Below, piece by piece: positions 1 through 15,273 of a DNA stretch of 64,000 nucleotides (position 1 is its first letter; every line of letters begins with the position of its first letter). Location of the stretch: positions 698,501-762,500 of the forward strand of contig JAJTWR010000228.1 in NCBI GenBank assembly GCA_021613335.1, written 5' to 3'. This DNA comes from Whitmania pigra. Taxonomy: Eukaryota; Annelida; Clitellata; Hirudinida; Haemopidae. The translations under genes were made by a program, and so were the position numbers. Below the pieces are notes generated by a model. It worked only from the letters and a program-made list of their open reading frames with translations. It searched no databases and had not been told where the DNA came from.

Positions 1-3000
1 TAATTAAATAACTGAGGGAAATAATTAAAAGCAATTCTTTCATTTCTCATTTTACAACCTTTTCAGCTTCTCACTCCTTGATGTTAAGTGCGAATTGATG
101 AAACAAAATCCTGTCCCAGAGAAGTAAAAGGACACTCCAACAGCACCCTTGTTTCCTTTAGAAAGCGTCAATGCAATGTCATGATCATTGTTGGTGGTAT
201 CAATCACAATTATTATTAATAAATAAACCATAACTCATTAAACATTTGATTTATTTACACTTTCTATATAAATATTATTTCTATGTATATATATATATTA
301 TTGTATCTCATTTATCTATTTTTTAAATTTATTTATCAATGATTTATCAGAACTAGGTTTTTTATTTTAACAGAAATTGTTAGTCATTCTATATTAAGCC
401 TTAAAATTACTTTCCTTTCTTATTGGAATTTCTCTCACCTAGTCTGTTTGCAATGCCTGTCTTGACAGACGATTGCTCAACATTTAAGATTCTGTTTTTG
501 TGTTTCAGCTTTGCAATGACAACAATCCTAATTGACCAGAGGCTCGAAAAAGTCACCTAAAAAATAGAAATTTTACATGAGTTAGAGGACCTGAAGTCTA
601 AAACATTGGCAGATGAGTAGCATAGCATAGAAAGATGAGACTATGGAACTAGCAAACTAGCAATGCTTTGGAAGAATGCAATACGCATTTCTACCCACAA
701 TGTAGAATTCTTCTCCAAAGAACTCCAAAATGGACAGAATTCTATTTGACCACTCCCTGTCAGAGAGGGAACTCTCCTGAGTTCCAATGACATAGATGTC
801 ATGAGCAATCATGCCCAGGGTCTGGTTCCTTTTCTTTCCAAGACCATCTGATTTCAGCCATGATTGCAGACAATGCAAAGGAATCTCACCTCCTGTTAGA
901 AACACAATTCTTAAGTATATAATCATATGGCAAGTGCAAACATACATTTCAAAAAAACGAAACAAATATGAGCTTGTGGAGAAGCAAATGCAAGTAAGAC
1001 AACCTGGTGCCTATCATTCACATTTATTCACATCAGTATGTAAAATGTGAATACCAACATCTTGGCACGATGAATAAAAGTCCATTCTGGCAATGATTTA
1101 AGATAAGTGTAAAAATCTCCATCAAATAATTGTACGAGCCTGATATTCAAGGCTAGGAAAAAGGAAATTATAAGTCCCAGCTTGCATATATTAAGTACAC
1201 AGTGTGAAGAAGCCTCTGAGAGAGTCCTTCTTTCATAACCATAGGCAACTGGGGTGGATGCGATCGTCGATATTAAAAGGCCAAAGAGAGCCTCACTTCA
1301 TAGTCGAAGTTTGCAGGTGCAAACATGAAGCAAGCAACATGAAGAAGTCAATGAGAGCTTTCGAAGTCACTCCATTCCAACAGCAATGACCTGCATAAGA
1401 AGGCCAAAGTCTGCCTCTCGTAGCTTGCAGTAAGCATTGGGTCCCGAAGGATAAAACCCGCAGGGACATCAGGCTGATCAATGGATGCAGGCTCCCCCCA
1501 CGAAAACGTTGGGATATTCAAAGGGCCAATACATCTGAAGATGGGGGAAACTCGTTTGAGAATCCCTAGGAGCTCCAAGGGGGAGTATCAACAAAATCAG
1601 AACAAATTACATGAAACTGCAAAAAAATGGCAACCACAATTGCAGATATATCTGATCCATTCTTAAGCATGACTCCTATTTCAATTCGTTGTTGAAACAA
1701 AAAACATGTAACATATACAATATACTAAATAACAACTAAGTCCAAGCCAGAACTTTAGTTTATGATAGAAATGTCTAGCACTGCAGAGGCACAGCTTAAA
1801 TCAACAAAAATAGATTACAAGTAGACTTACAGAACAAGGAAAAATAAGCCTCAGATTATTTATCTTTATATAATGATAACTTAAAACATAATAAAGCATT
1901 GAACAATTTGTTAAACACAGACTGTCAGCTATATCAATATACTTTCAGGAAAACTAATTTAAAATTCAATGACTAAAATCTAAAATTTTAAATAACCATG
2001 AAGGCAAAAATTACGATTATTATTTACATCATTACATTGGCATTAAATAGATTAAACAAAGGGTCCTAACCCATGTTCCATGTGCCTATGTAAAGTGAGA
2101 TATAATTGACTTCTGGATTAGGAGAGTGGGTGTTCTTTAGTTGCTGCACAAATTGACAGAAATTTTCCCTCTGTCGAGCATCCTCAAAAATAAAGGTTTT
2201 CTTCTTCATCCCCGACAGCTTCAAGTCCAGCTTTGTGCTGCAAACATTGCTTTTGACCAGTTGCTCAACTGTAAAAGAAGCTCATTTTGTATTAATCCAA
2301 TTTTTTTAGCACCTTATGTATCCAGCTAAAATACGAAGGCACTTTTTAATCAATCGATCATTTATATAACATCCCCACCCAAGGGTGCTTCCTGACAATG
2401 AAGTCTGGGTTGAGAACACAATACACAATGACTGTTGCTATTACCTTTGCATGCAGGAAAGCAACCCACTTGGCCAACCTGTACTGAATGGTTATATTAT
2501 AATCATAATAAGTTTTCATTGTGCAATAAATAATATTAATCGTAAAAAAGTTGTCAAGCTGACTCAGAGGCTTGCATTCCTTTAAAAATGTAAAAGCTAT
2601 AGTTGCAATGCATTGTGTTAGTAACCTGGCAAAGCATTGCCAGAAACACCCTTTGAAATTAAATGAACCTCAATTACAATTACATTGCTACTTTATTTTA
2701 TTACACTATTAGACTAATTAGAAATTATATCAATTTTATAATTGACAACGAAATGTTATTTCTTTACTTCTGTCATGGCCGAAAACATTCTTCTCGCTGA
2801 CAGACTCCTTTGAGGGCTTGATGATAGTCAGCTTGCCTTTCATAATATCTACATTTAGCAGAACCTTCGTCATCCCACTCATGGAAGCCATTTTTACCTG
2901 CAAGGATTATAATAATAACCTATTGAAAAATATATTATAGCTGATCATGTATAAACTCCATGGATTGACTTAGCCTACCTCAAATGAAGCAGATGGTATG

Positions 3001-5007
3001 TCTGGTTTCACATTGGTAGAAGAGTTCAAGGCCAAAGTATCTCCAACAATCAAACCTCCCTCCTTCCACATCCTTACAAGCTCCTTATATTTCAGGCTTG
3101 CCTGTTATTAACATCAAATTATAATGCAACTATATATTCCACTCAAAAAATTATTTCTATAAATTTATTCAATCCTAGTCCTATCTTTAACATTGTAATT
3201 ATTAATTTTTCAAAAGACAAGTTTACATTTTGCTAAGCAATTTATATGCAATTACAACTACAATTAGCTGACATTTAATGAATGCTGGAACAAACAAGAT
3301 TATGTTTTTATAGAATTATATTGTCCAATCTTGTTTCAGAAACTTCGAATTTGCTGGCCTAATCATAAACATAGTCATCAAAACAAAGTTTTACAAATTT
3401 CCATTTACTTTCAGACTTAAAACTGCCAAGAAAGGGCAAATTTTGCTATTTATACTTGCTTGCAACACACAAAATTAACAAGCAGGAGCTCATTTGCATC
3501 AATAGATAAACTTTGTGACAGCAGTATATAGACTGTTACTTCCACCTCATTCATCTAAGCAGGTAAGCACTGGTTCAACAAAGTAGAATATAAACTAAGT
3601 AAAACCTTTTTCTCAAGATTTCCCAAAGCCGATTTGCAAAGGCTCATTCGATTAAACAGATCTAACAATGTCTTTGTTTTCTGATTCTGCAGATAATAGA
3701 AAAATTGAAAATCCTAAATATTGCAATTCATACAATCATTTCAAAAGAACTAGCTCACATCAGGATCACTGACAAGTGGAGTGGTTGTGATTGGACCAAA
3801 GAGATGTCTCCACAAATCTATCTTCTTCAAGAAAATGTCCAAATGCCTTAAAACAAAATTATTAGGAGCAATTATTTTTGTGCTAGTTTTTCCTAAGTTG
3901 TTGTATTAACAATATTAATGTTAAATAATAAGTCATTCAACCAAATAATTAATGTCAGAAATAAGCTAAAATTGCTCACTTCATGAGCTCCAATCCACTC
4001 TCCTCCAGATGAGAATGCAACAGAGTAGCCTTTGGAAGTTCAGAAGCAGAATCATACAAGTGAACATCTCTGCTTGATCCATTCATAACATACCTCCTCA
4101 GAAGCTCAAGAAAGCTCCCTTCACAACTTTTTGTTGATTGTCAATAAAATGTCAAATTTTATAAACTCTTAAAAATATATAATTGTGGTTCTGTAAATTA
4201 ATTAGACTCAAAATGTAAAATGTATATAATTTACAACCTTGAGAGATCTAGCATGGTGAACCTCTGCAGAAAATAATTATGGACAAAAGATTCAAGGCTT
4301 CCAACAGGTTGATTGCGAGGTGTTGAACTTCCCGCTTCCTGAGTTGAAATAACCTCACTCTCCATCTCATCTTAACAAGACATGCAACAACTTTTAAAAA
4401 AGTAATAATGAACATGATTGCATTAATTGAATTGCACCATGACTGAACACAAATCAAATCACAACACAAATAAAAATACAAACCTATATCAGAATCAAGG
4501 TCATCATCGGAAAAGAATTCTGATGTCTCAACACAAACTGGTTTTAGCAATGCACACGTCAGCCCATTGCGCGAACCCCTTTGAACATAGTCCTGAATTA
4601 ACCCGACAAGGTCTGAATACTTTTTGTTTTTGACACCCTCCTCACTCTACAGAATAGATATATATTAATCAGAATTAAAAACATAAGTTGTCCTCCACAT
4701 TAAACAAATCATTTTCATAAAGTACTTCTATTGACAGAGAGCCTGTGCTGTGAGACAAGATTCTGTACTGATGAACTTTTCCATTATGTCTGAATGAAAC
4801 ATGTTCCAAATGACAATGTGTTGAATATATTTGTATTCGCAAAAAAAAAACTTGCAGAACGCAAAGAGTGAAAGCTCCTTCAACTGTTTCACTCTCCCTC
4901 ACCAGAAAACTGCCATCAAGCTTTGTGTTTAATAAAATCTCTTCAGCATCATGTTTGCTGATACCTCGGTGAATACATTGACTAAAGTTTCTGTAGGTTG
5001 AGGACAT
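1..5007 (-). CDS. INPP5D/INPPL1: SHIP-type phosphatidylinositol-3,4,5-trisphosphate 5-phosphatase, 5' part of gene (3' end off window)
   Basis: Known role: SHIP proteins dock by SH2 on phosphotyrosine receptors and remove the 5-phosphate of PIP3. Thirteen coding exons join in phase: 5007-4856, 4789-4726, 4646-4484, 4370-4238, 4126-3980, 3846-3759, 3686-3606, 3101-2979, 2897-2768, 2268-2071, 892-699, 556-439, 155-59. Residues 1 to about 100 form an SH2 domain with FLVRES. The middle resembles the SHIP linker and PH-like region. The catalytic domain opens with YIGTWNMG and continues with HDIYVIGTQE, NRILNVE, GIANRLGNKGAVGVSF and INSHLTS. About 562 residues are visible; the rest of the phosphatase and the C-terminus lie left of base 59. 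The first intron (4855-4790) uses a GC donor; this splice aligns SH2 without gaps. The start is the second of two in-frame Met codons (5037 and 5007). The 893-2070 intron holds nothing recognisable. Identity is firm; the SHIP1/SHIP2 split is vertebrate-specific. Confidence 0.93.
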
Positions 5008-5560
5008 AATAAACCCAAGTAAACGGATGTTTAGCAATCGCTCAAGCTATTTACGAAGTATATCTTCCTGCTTCCCTTGATTAATATCCGGGTACTGGCC
5101 CAAATATCCAATGGTAAAGAAAAACGAAGTCGCATTTCTCAAAATGACAAATCTACTGTACAATTAACTATCAAAGAAAAAGTTGTAAGAAAAGACGCAG
5201 ATTTCCTTTCATAAACCTGCAGACGCTATACCTTAAAGTTGCTCGTATCTTATTAAAGTTGAAAAAATAAAATTTGTAAATCTAAAAAAAATATTAATAA
5301 ACCAATAAAAATTAAAATTGATAAACATATCTCGTAATTCCCAAATCTCAAGTCTAATCAAAAAATTGTTGAGTAAGCTTTTAAATATTTGCTATTAATT
5401 TAACATTTTTTAATTTAACATTTTTTTAATTCCGTTGATTGATTGTATATTTTTAAATTATTCTTCCAGCTCTTCTACGAATGTATTGACCGTATTTTCG
5501 TTGATGTGTAGCTGCTTGTTGGTCACCTGACTGATTCTTGGAAAGGACGGTTGTTGAAAA
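5008..5560. promoter_or_regulatory. Head-to-head intergenic region, SHIP / V-ATPase c
   Basis: This 553-bp stretch separates two divergently transcribed genes and must hold both 5' UTRs and promoters. It is A+T-rich around 5240-5460. I see no clear TATA box, repeat or extra ORF. The promoter role is inferred from gene orientation only. Confidence 0.4.
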
Positions 5561-6263
5561 ATGGGGGAGTATGATGTTTACAGAAACTTGGATATAATGA
5601 TGATGGATGGAGAACCTATTTACGCTCCTTTTTTTGGAATACTTGGAGCTTCCTTTGCCATGATTTTTTCAGGTCGGAGATAGTTTTGTTTTCACTTAGG
5701 CAAACAATTTTGGCTTTTTAATATCATCTACGCTCCTCTCCACTCGATTTTCTACCTTATGAATATTGTTTGAAATAATTTCAGCTATGGGTGCTGCCTA
5801 TGGTACTGCAAAGTCTGGAACAGGGATATCTTCAATGGCTGTGGCAAGACCAGATTTAATAATGAAATCAATCATTCCTGTGGTTATGGCAGGTATTGTT
5901 GCCATATATGGACTTGTAGTTGCTGCTCTCTTGGCTAATCAAGCTGCACCAGTTAGTGCCAGTGGTGAAGCAGGATATACAGCTCACAAGTAATACCAAC
6001 ATACAAAATTTTTACTTGCAAAATTTCCTTGTCATGATTTCAAATTTCCTTTTTCTAGGAGTTTTCTTCATTTGGGAGCTGGACTTAGCGTTGGTCTCTG
6101 TGGTGCCGCAGCAGGTTATGCTATTGGAATTGTTGGAGACTCTGGGGTCAGAGGATTTGCTCAACAGCCACGACTTTTTGTTGGGATGATACTGGTGCTT
6201 ATTTTTGCTGAGGTTCTTGGATTGTATGGTCTTATCGTCGCTTTAATTTTGGCTTCCAAATAG
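5561..6263 (+). CDS. ATP6V0C: V-type proton ATPase 16-kDa proteolipid subunit c
   Basis: Subunit c forms the rotating membrane ring of the V0 sector, which carries protons into endomembrane compartments. Three exons (5561-5672, 5785-5989, 6059-6263) splice in phase to 173 residues, slightly longer than the usual 155-160 because of the N-terminal extension before [10 protein letters not shown]. Four hydrophobic helices are visible. The proton-carrying glutamate sits in the last helix within [16 protein letters not shown]. The signature [15 protein letters not shown] is intact. The second exon would read into a TAA without the splice at 5989/5990. An AATAAA follows the stop. The next gene (GH3) is convergent. 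Confidence 0.97.
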
Positions 6264-6857
6264 TTGGAATGGGATTCAAAAGTTTAAACCCTGTTGTCGG
6301 GTTTAGTTAGCACTAAGTTTGTAATTTATTAGTTGATGACATTTGTAAATGTGTAAATTAATGAATGAACATTAAATTTGGTGAACTAATATCACAATAA
6401 ATTATAAAATGAAGTCCTGTTTTATGTTAAATGGCTCACTGTATATCTAACCAATTTTTAATATTTTTTTTATTAATATTTGAACCAATTTTGTTGATTA
6501 AATAATGAAAAATATAAGCCTGCAAATGCTAAGTAGAAACAGAGTTAATATGAATAATGTAGAGAGACAAAACAAGATGTAACTTAATATTGAAACAGGT
6601 TGAGACTGGATTTGTTGCCTAAAACTAGATTTAGAGTAATGAGATGAAAGGCTTATGTTTCACTCAAAAGGCTTAGGGAGGGTTATAAATAACAAACGCT
6701 TAACAGTGATAAACATCGTAAAAGTCACAGAAAGTTACCTGGAAGTAAAATACAGATAAGCTGCCGCTTATAATATGTAAAACGACTGTGTAAAAATATG
6801 GGTGCGTTAAGATGAGGTAGTAAAGTTTTGAGTTAGAATATAAAAGGCAGGATTTGG
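6264..6857. other. Convergent intergenic gap, V-ATPase c / GH3
   Basis: About 590 bases between two stop codons, made of the two facing 3' UTRs. I see no ORF or repeat beyond the poly(A) signal. Confidence 0.6.
6396..6401 (+). terminator. Poly(A) signal of V-ATPase c gene
   Basis: A canonical AATAAA lies 133 bases after the stop codon, in the right place for cleavage of the V-ATPase c transcript. Confidence 0.6.
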
Positions 6858-9800
6858 CTACCAAGGTTTTAGTGAATGAAGGAGAAGTTCTTGTATTTTG
6901 ACGGTGTCTCTGATGACTCTAGGCAGCTTCCTCTGAGGTGATGAAGACGAAACACGGAGGGAATCGAAGGCATCCTCATCCAACTGGATTACTTGCATGG
7001 CGTCGATGCTGCAAGCCCTTCGAAGACTTGCGTATAGCTCGAATATTTCACTGAGAGTCTCGTCAAACTGGATGTTTTGGAGAAAATAGTATAAAACAAT
7101 TAAAAAATAGCAGGATAATTTAGTACAAATTTGCAAATATTTTAATATTTTACGATATTTAGTCATGGGGTCATCCATAACAAAACGTCCTCAAATGGAT
7201 CCTCCAAAAACGGACAGGGAGGGAGGGTCAAGAATCGGCAAATTTGTGGACGTAAATAATACAAATCACATTTTCTAGAAAATAAGAGAATTGCAAACAT
7301 ATAAAGCTAACTACATTTCTAATGAATAAAATAGATCACTTTTTTCGTTTCGTCATCGTCCAACACTACTCGCCTGTCACCCTTTCTGATACCCACAAAC
7401 AACACGTAATGTTTCCTCACGTGCTTTTTTCCTGAGATTAGAAAAAAGTTATCTAAGTTTTGAGAAGTCTTAAAGGCATTTGATGCAATGAACACACTGT
7501 ATGATTCAGGCATGTGAAGGTCTTCTGTAGCAATGAAATCAAATAAAATCAATCCCTCAAGTTTTGCCACACACAGCTCTACGGCAGCATTTAGCACATA
7601 TTCCGGAGTCTTTTCCCAAAAGAGATTGAGAACTTGGCCGGTTCTGAGAAAATTAGTGTAAATAGATGTAATTAGGTTTCACGAATATAATAAGTGCATC
7701 TCGATGAATGTTCTGACCTGTAAAGAAATTCATAGGTGGGACAATTATTATAAAATCCAGTGATCTTTATGATGTCTCCCGTTCGATAACGATAAAGTCC
7801 CGTCTGAGAGGTATAAACTATCTCATAATTTTCTCCAATTTGAACCTTTGTAAAAACAATTTGAATCTTGAACTAAAAAAACTAGTCTTAATTTTATTAT
7901 AAATAGCACTTTACTTCCTCTATGAAAAGTGATTTCTGAGATTTTTCATAAATGCTGCTTTCGTTGATGAACTCGAAAAATCCAAATTCTGGCTGCAAAA
8001 CGTAGCAGGCACGGGTTCTCCAATCACTGTTCGTGGCAAGATTGAGACCAAAGAAGCCTTTAAAACATCAACGAATTAATCTTTTCTGGCCCTACAGCTG
8101 CTATGAAACAAATCAAATGTGCCGGAAGCATGTGTTGCTTCTTTTCATGGCATGTGTACATTTATTGACGAGTCTAAATCTCCATTTTGACATATGCTCT
8201 CAAATCGGCCTCCTGCCATTTCCTGAGGATGATCCTCGATTTCCGGACGTGTTTATTTATCTTAAACGCTTACATTTTTTGCCGAAAAAGTAAGAAAAAA
8301 TAATGAATTATAACGGGCACACGCAGGTCCTGGTACGAAGTAATAATACTTCCTTATGGCCTAGAAAACGAGCCGCCCAGGTACTTTTTAAATGGATCTG
8401 CTTAGAGTTCATCATTAATCACGAGATGTCGGTCGTTAATCTACGGTAAAAGTCAACAAAACGTGGCCGATAAGCTAACCTTCGCTGGCCGCATGGAGGA
8501 GCGAAAGTTGCTGAACTCCTTTAAGATGTATTCTGCCCAGGTAGAAAGCATGAGGTGCAAACCCACCAGTATTGATCATGCGAACATATTTCAAACCAGG
8601 CCAGATCTTTAAAGCAATTCCTTCAAATCCAGATGAAAACTGTTTCCTCAAGAAAGAGGCTCTCGAAGGATCTGCCCTGAGACTACGTTTGAGATGAGCT
8701 TCAGAAATTCGGCTGATATAGCGGTTCAAGACGCTTTGCGAATTTGCTGATTCATCACAAGTTGATTCAGGACATCTCTGTTGCCAAGTATTTTTTCGAG
8801 ACACCTCATCGTTCGAACCACCTCCAAAGCTGGTCGCATTCGATTTGACATCTGGAAATTCCAAGCAACCGGTCTCTATGACGCTGCAGATAAGGGGCCA
8901 GAAGTGTTCAATATGTCGCCAGAAACTATAAATGAGAGTCGAGAAAAGTGATTCTATTTGACAGATCTCTGCTTCAGCTAGGGCATAAACGGCAAGTAGA
9001 TGAAGAACTAAAGTCTCGTTGTGAATATCATAGACTTCCCTAGGCACCGCAAGAAATGGGTAGCTCTTACTTATGTGTGAACTCACGGGACCCTTGTATA
9101 GGCCCGAACGACAAAGAATCTTTTCTGCTCGATAAGAGATCACTAAAATCCTGCCAAGATGGAAGCCGCCGAGATTTGTGGAGACGCTGACCATTACGGG
9201 ATTTATGTTCATAGCGGCATTTCGCTTGGTGAACGATGTCAAAGGCAGAGTTTTGTTCTTACCAGTGGTTCCAGAAGAGGTGGCCAGGTAAATGACGGAA
9301 TCTTTGGTCATTATATTCTGTCGCAAAGAAACATCATTCGACTCCGCCAACTTTTCGAAATATATTCTGTAGTCAGAATAGACACTCATCGGAACATTTA
9401 GGCAATAATCTTCCTTGGTTTTTATACCTAAATATGGATTTAATAAATGTTCACATCATAAACTCGTTCAAAATATTATGTAATTAAATAATTATATTAT
9501 GTAAAATTAGATCTAGAACCTACTCTCAAAGCTGTGACTTTTGCCAAATTCCGTTCTGATATTTTTTTGAAGAATGGACTCTATTAATAAATTTTCTTGT
9601 CCACAATCAGAGCGCCTCGTTAATTTATCAAATCTTCTCAGAAAAATGCGACCAAAAAGCTGTAGAAGTCTCGTGAAAAAATATTGCATCAAGAGAGAGT
9701 ACATAGAGTGTGAATTAGCTGGACTTCTCATGGCAATGTCCGCAAACACAAAACTCCACGTCATGAAAAAAGCAAAACTAGTAGCTGAATATCATGAAAA

Positions 9801-9970
9801 AACTATTTTAAAATTACAATTAAAATTTTTTCTAATGTTCACGAACCTGCCCATAATGACGAAATATTGCAATCGAATGCAGCCGCCAAAACGCTCCCCA
9901 AACCGATGGCCGCAGCCAAAAACGATATACACGCGCATCGAAATACCATCTCCAAAGCCATCATCGACAT
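6858..9970 (-). CDS. GH3-domain protein (adenylate-forming family, GHDC-like)
   Basis: Seven exons (9970-9847, 9784-9524, 9427-8480, 8057-7915, 7845-7718, 7643-7340, 7067-6858) splice in phase to about 705 residues. The first ~70 residues are hydrophobic and look like one or two membrane segments or a signal anchor, as in animal GHDC proteins. The GH3 core has the ATP-binding motif SSGTTGKNKTLP (about residues 179-190), ASEGFFGLNL, then GLYRYRTGDIIKITGF and RTGQVLNLFWEKT. Plant GH3 enzymes join acyl acids to amino acids through an adenylate; the substrate of animal GH3 proteins is not known to me, so the activity is inferred. The start ATG (9970) is the first in frame after a stop. The large third exon carries an insert around VKSNATSFGGGSND that may be a loop. 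Confidence 0.9.
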
Positions 9971-10298
9971 TGAAAGAGCAAGTCATCCACTAAGTAACGA
10001 TCGCTCAACATCTTATGTATGAAGAACGCATGCACCGCTAGCACTTCCATCGCTTTCACATTCATCACTTATATATCCATCCCGCAAAAACAACCAAACC
10101 GAATGCCAAAGTATAGACTAACAAGATGTCAGATTAGCAACATTTATTACCATCACGATCAACATAACACCCACGTAATGGATGAAACATTTTCATAAAG
10201 TGTTGCTACATTTATTGTTTTTCAATTTTTTTTAAGTTTTCTAGTTTTTATAAGCCATGACTTGTAACTGTTGACCAGGCCTGATTTCTCCATGTTCT
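9971..10298. other. Spacer between PABP 3' end and GH3 start
   Basis: Both genes run on the minus strand, PABP upstream. This 328-bp gap must contain the PABP 3' UTR and the GH3 promoter. I see no distinct element in it. Confidence 0.5.
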
Positions 10299-12791
<2,493 letters not shown>

Positions 12792-12860
12792 TTATTCATG
12801 ACACCAAACACAAATGCGATCAAGATACGACAGCGCAAAACAAACAAGAACTCGACTTAC

Positions 12861-12960
12861 CTTCCACACTTTTTTCGATTTTCAAGAATATTTTGCTATT
12901 TTTTTGCTCTGCCGAGCTGGCAGCTTTTTCAGAAGTATAATTAAAAACGAAGTAACACAG
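12861..12960 (-). other. PABP 5' UTR exon with A-rich tracts
   Basis: An excellent donor (GGAAG then gtaagt) at 12861/12860 pairs with the acceptor just before the PABP start codon. On the transcript strand the last ~50 bases hold runs of seven, four, four and six A. PABP mRNAs of other animals carry oligo(A) in the 5' UTR to which PABP binds to repress its own translation; that function here is inferred. The upstream boundary is approximate. Confidence 0.6.
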
Positions 12961-13683
12961 CACGGGTATCACGCCCGGACTAGGAAGGAAAGAAGATAGC
13001 GAAAATCATAATTACCAAGAAAGATTTTTAAAATATTTAAAATTTGAAAAATTTATTTAAGTAGCAATTAAATTTAAAACCTAAACTAAATAATTGCTAA
13101 AATTAATAATTTTATTTTCCATTACCGTATGTCATTCCGTATAGAATCTTGGATTTGTATTTCAATTAAGTTAAATGTGTCATTGATTTTCTTTAAATTA
13201 AAATTACTTATAAAAAAATAAATATATGCATAAATAAATATAAAAATGATGTGCCGATAGCTTCAACCTTTATGAAGTTCATTTTTCAAACTCACTTTTA
13301 ATAGTCTTAACCAAAAAATTGAGGCATTGCTAAGACATTTTGTAGATTTTAAATCATGTCAAGAATGACTACAAGCATTCAATTATAAGATTAATAGTAG
13401 ATTGTGCAAGTGAAGAACGTTTTCTACGCATTCGTCTTGACACGGAATTCATATGCGTGCCCATAATCGCTACAAATACAGCTGGCGTTAGAACTGTGTA
13501 TTAAAGTCGAGAGAGGTAATAATATATCATTTGCTAACTTCTCAGAGTTTGCGACAGACATGATATGTCTATTTTTATTACTTTTTTTGGAAATTAATCT
13601 TTGTTTAAATCAATGCAATTGTGAGCGATCTGGTTTTTGGTAATTCGATTACAGAGAATATTCGGTTAAATGTTCAGACAGGC
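12961..13683. promoter_or_regulatory. Head-to-head region between PABP and SAND genes
   Basis: Both genes point outward, so both promoters must lie here. The stretch 13010-13250 is very A+T-rich. No TATA box, repeat or reliable ORF was seen. Confidence 0.35.
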
Positions 13684-15181
13684 ATGTTGCATCCGATGCC
13701 TCGTGTGAGTATTTTATTAAAGTCCATTTCGTAACTAGATGATTAGGACGGAACTCCGATGCCTCTGCGAAGCGATTTAAAATATACTTGGTCGGAACGG
13801 ATATTCGAACCAATCATAACAATTCGGTGTCGAAGAATTAGTGCAGAGTTGGACAAGCAAAAGTTTGGGTCAGGTTAGTCTTGTTAATTAAGTTAATAAA
13901 ATTATTAATTTTAGCGATTAACTTAAGTAATTAGCTCTAATTTCAATTATGTAATTGTAAGCTTAAGCTGACATCATAAATTTGAGTTAAGTGGTTTTAT
14001 GATGGGGCTCACTGAATTGCTTACATTTAAGTTGAATTCGTAATTTAGTCATTACAAGTTAGATATTTAATATGGTCTTTGAATATATCTGTTATTGAAT
14101 TAAAAGGGTCCAGAGGTAAATGTATCCGATATAAGGATGAATGGTTGACTCCATCTGAATTCGAAACTCAGTGTGGTCTTACAGGAAGTAGGGATTGGAA
14201 AAGAAGTTTGCATTGCGAAGGAAGGAAATTACAATGCCTTATTGAAGATGGCATTTTGAGGCTTCACTCTAAAGCATGCTTGTGTTCCCATTGCTGTGAT
14301 GACAAATCTTCTGTGAGTAGTAACTTTCACATGGATTAAGATTGAGGTTTCTGCTTATTTAAACATCTTTAGGACCAGCCAGTAAAGTACTTCATTCAAC
14401 CAAAGAGAAAGGTCAAGAAGATGCATCTCAATATCAAGAAACTAAAGGCAAAATCTAACTCAGCTGGGATAAAGGGTGCAATTAACCCTCCAAAAACCTG
14501 CCCAGACTTTCCTTGTGACTCTAGTGGAAATCTGTGCCTCTTGTCATTGAAGCAACCCTCCCTTGAATCATTTGCTGAGGTAATCCTCTCAACATTTGCC
14601 ACACAAAATCATGGGACATAATCTATTGCTAGACAGTATGAATAATAATTCTATCCTTATTGTGTTTTTTAATCAATAATGAAATTTGGTATGATCATTT
14701 ATTTTAGTGCCTTGATGGTGTAATGCTAAAGATTGAAGAGCTGAAAAATGTTGTGAGGGATTTGAAGGTTGAGTTTTGTAAAAAGTTGATTGACAGTAGG
14801 CAAGAAATGGAAAAAGAGAAACAGAAGGTTTGCAAATTTTTTACTTTGCATTCCAATTCCTGCTAATAGGAATGTGCATGAAAATTACCATAATTTCAAA
14901 ATTTGTTGATTTTGTCTGATATGTTGCACCTGACATAATCTAATTGGAAACGACCACCAAGTTGATTGAATTGAATTTACTTTTATGAGCAACCTATTTG
15001 ATATTTTGCTGCTTGACTACCTTTCATATTTTAAAAGGAAATTGAAGCCATTCAGATAAAGGCAAAACTGATGATGGATAAAAAGGTAGCAGAGGAGAAG
15101 CAATTGATGGATATCCAGCTCCAAGAAGCTCTTGCTCAAATCAGGCAGGAACTCATGGAACAATTCAGCAGATCTAAATGA
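13684..15181 (+). CDS. DEAF1-like SAND-domain protein with C-terminal coiled coil
   Basis: Six exons (13684-13704, 13747-13873, 14107-14312, 14373-14579, 14708-14827, 15038-15181) join in phase to about 274 residues. Residues ~35-120 are a SAND domain, a DNA-binding fold: ITIRCRRISAELDKQKFGSG, GKCIRYKDEWLTPSEFE, the core DWKRSL, then LQCLIEDGIL and a Cys cluster CLCSHCCDD, closest to DEAF1. A basic stretch (PKRKVKK) is a likely nuclear signal. The last ~90 residues are charged and heptad-like, a probable coiled coil. The MYND zinc finger of vertebrate DEAF1 is absent, so the layout is nearer to GMEB. The 7-codon first exon is the weakest part of the model; an upstream exon is possible. Confidence 0.82.
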
Positions 15182-15273
15182 TTTGTTTATAATATAATTA
15201 TTTAAATTAAATTTTGAATCAAGAATGGATGAAAATCAAAGCAGTGTTTGTGGTCTTTAAATATCATTTTCTA

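Noticed and set aside
1204..1666. Short frames on both strands inside the large SHIP intron
   Set aside because: Mutually overlapping, no family resemblance, and lie between two SHIP exons that join in phase.
8033..8293. 86-codon plus-strand frame
   Set aside because: It lies across GH3 exon 4 and intron 3 on the opposite strand, without support.
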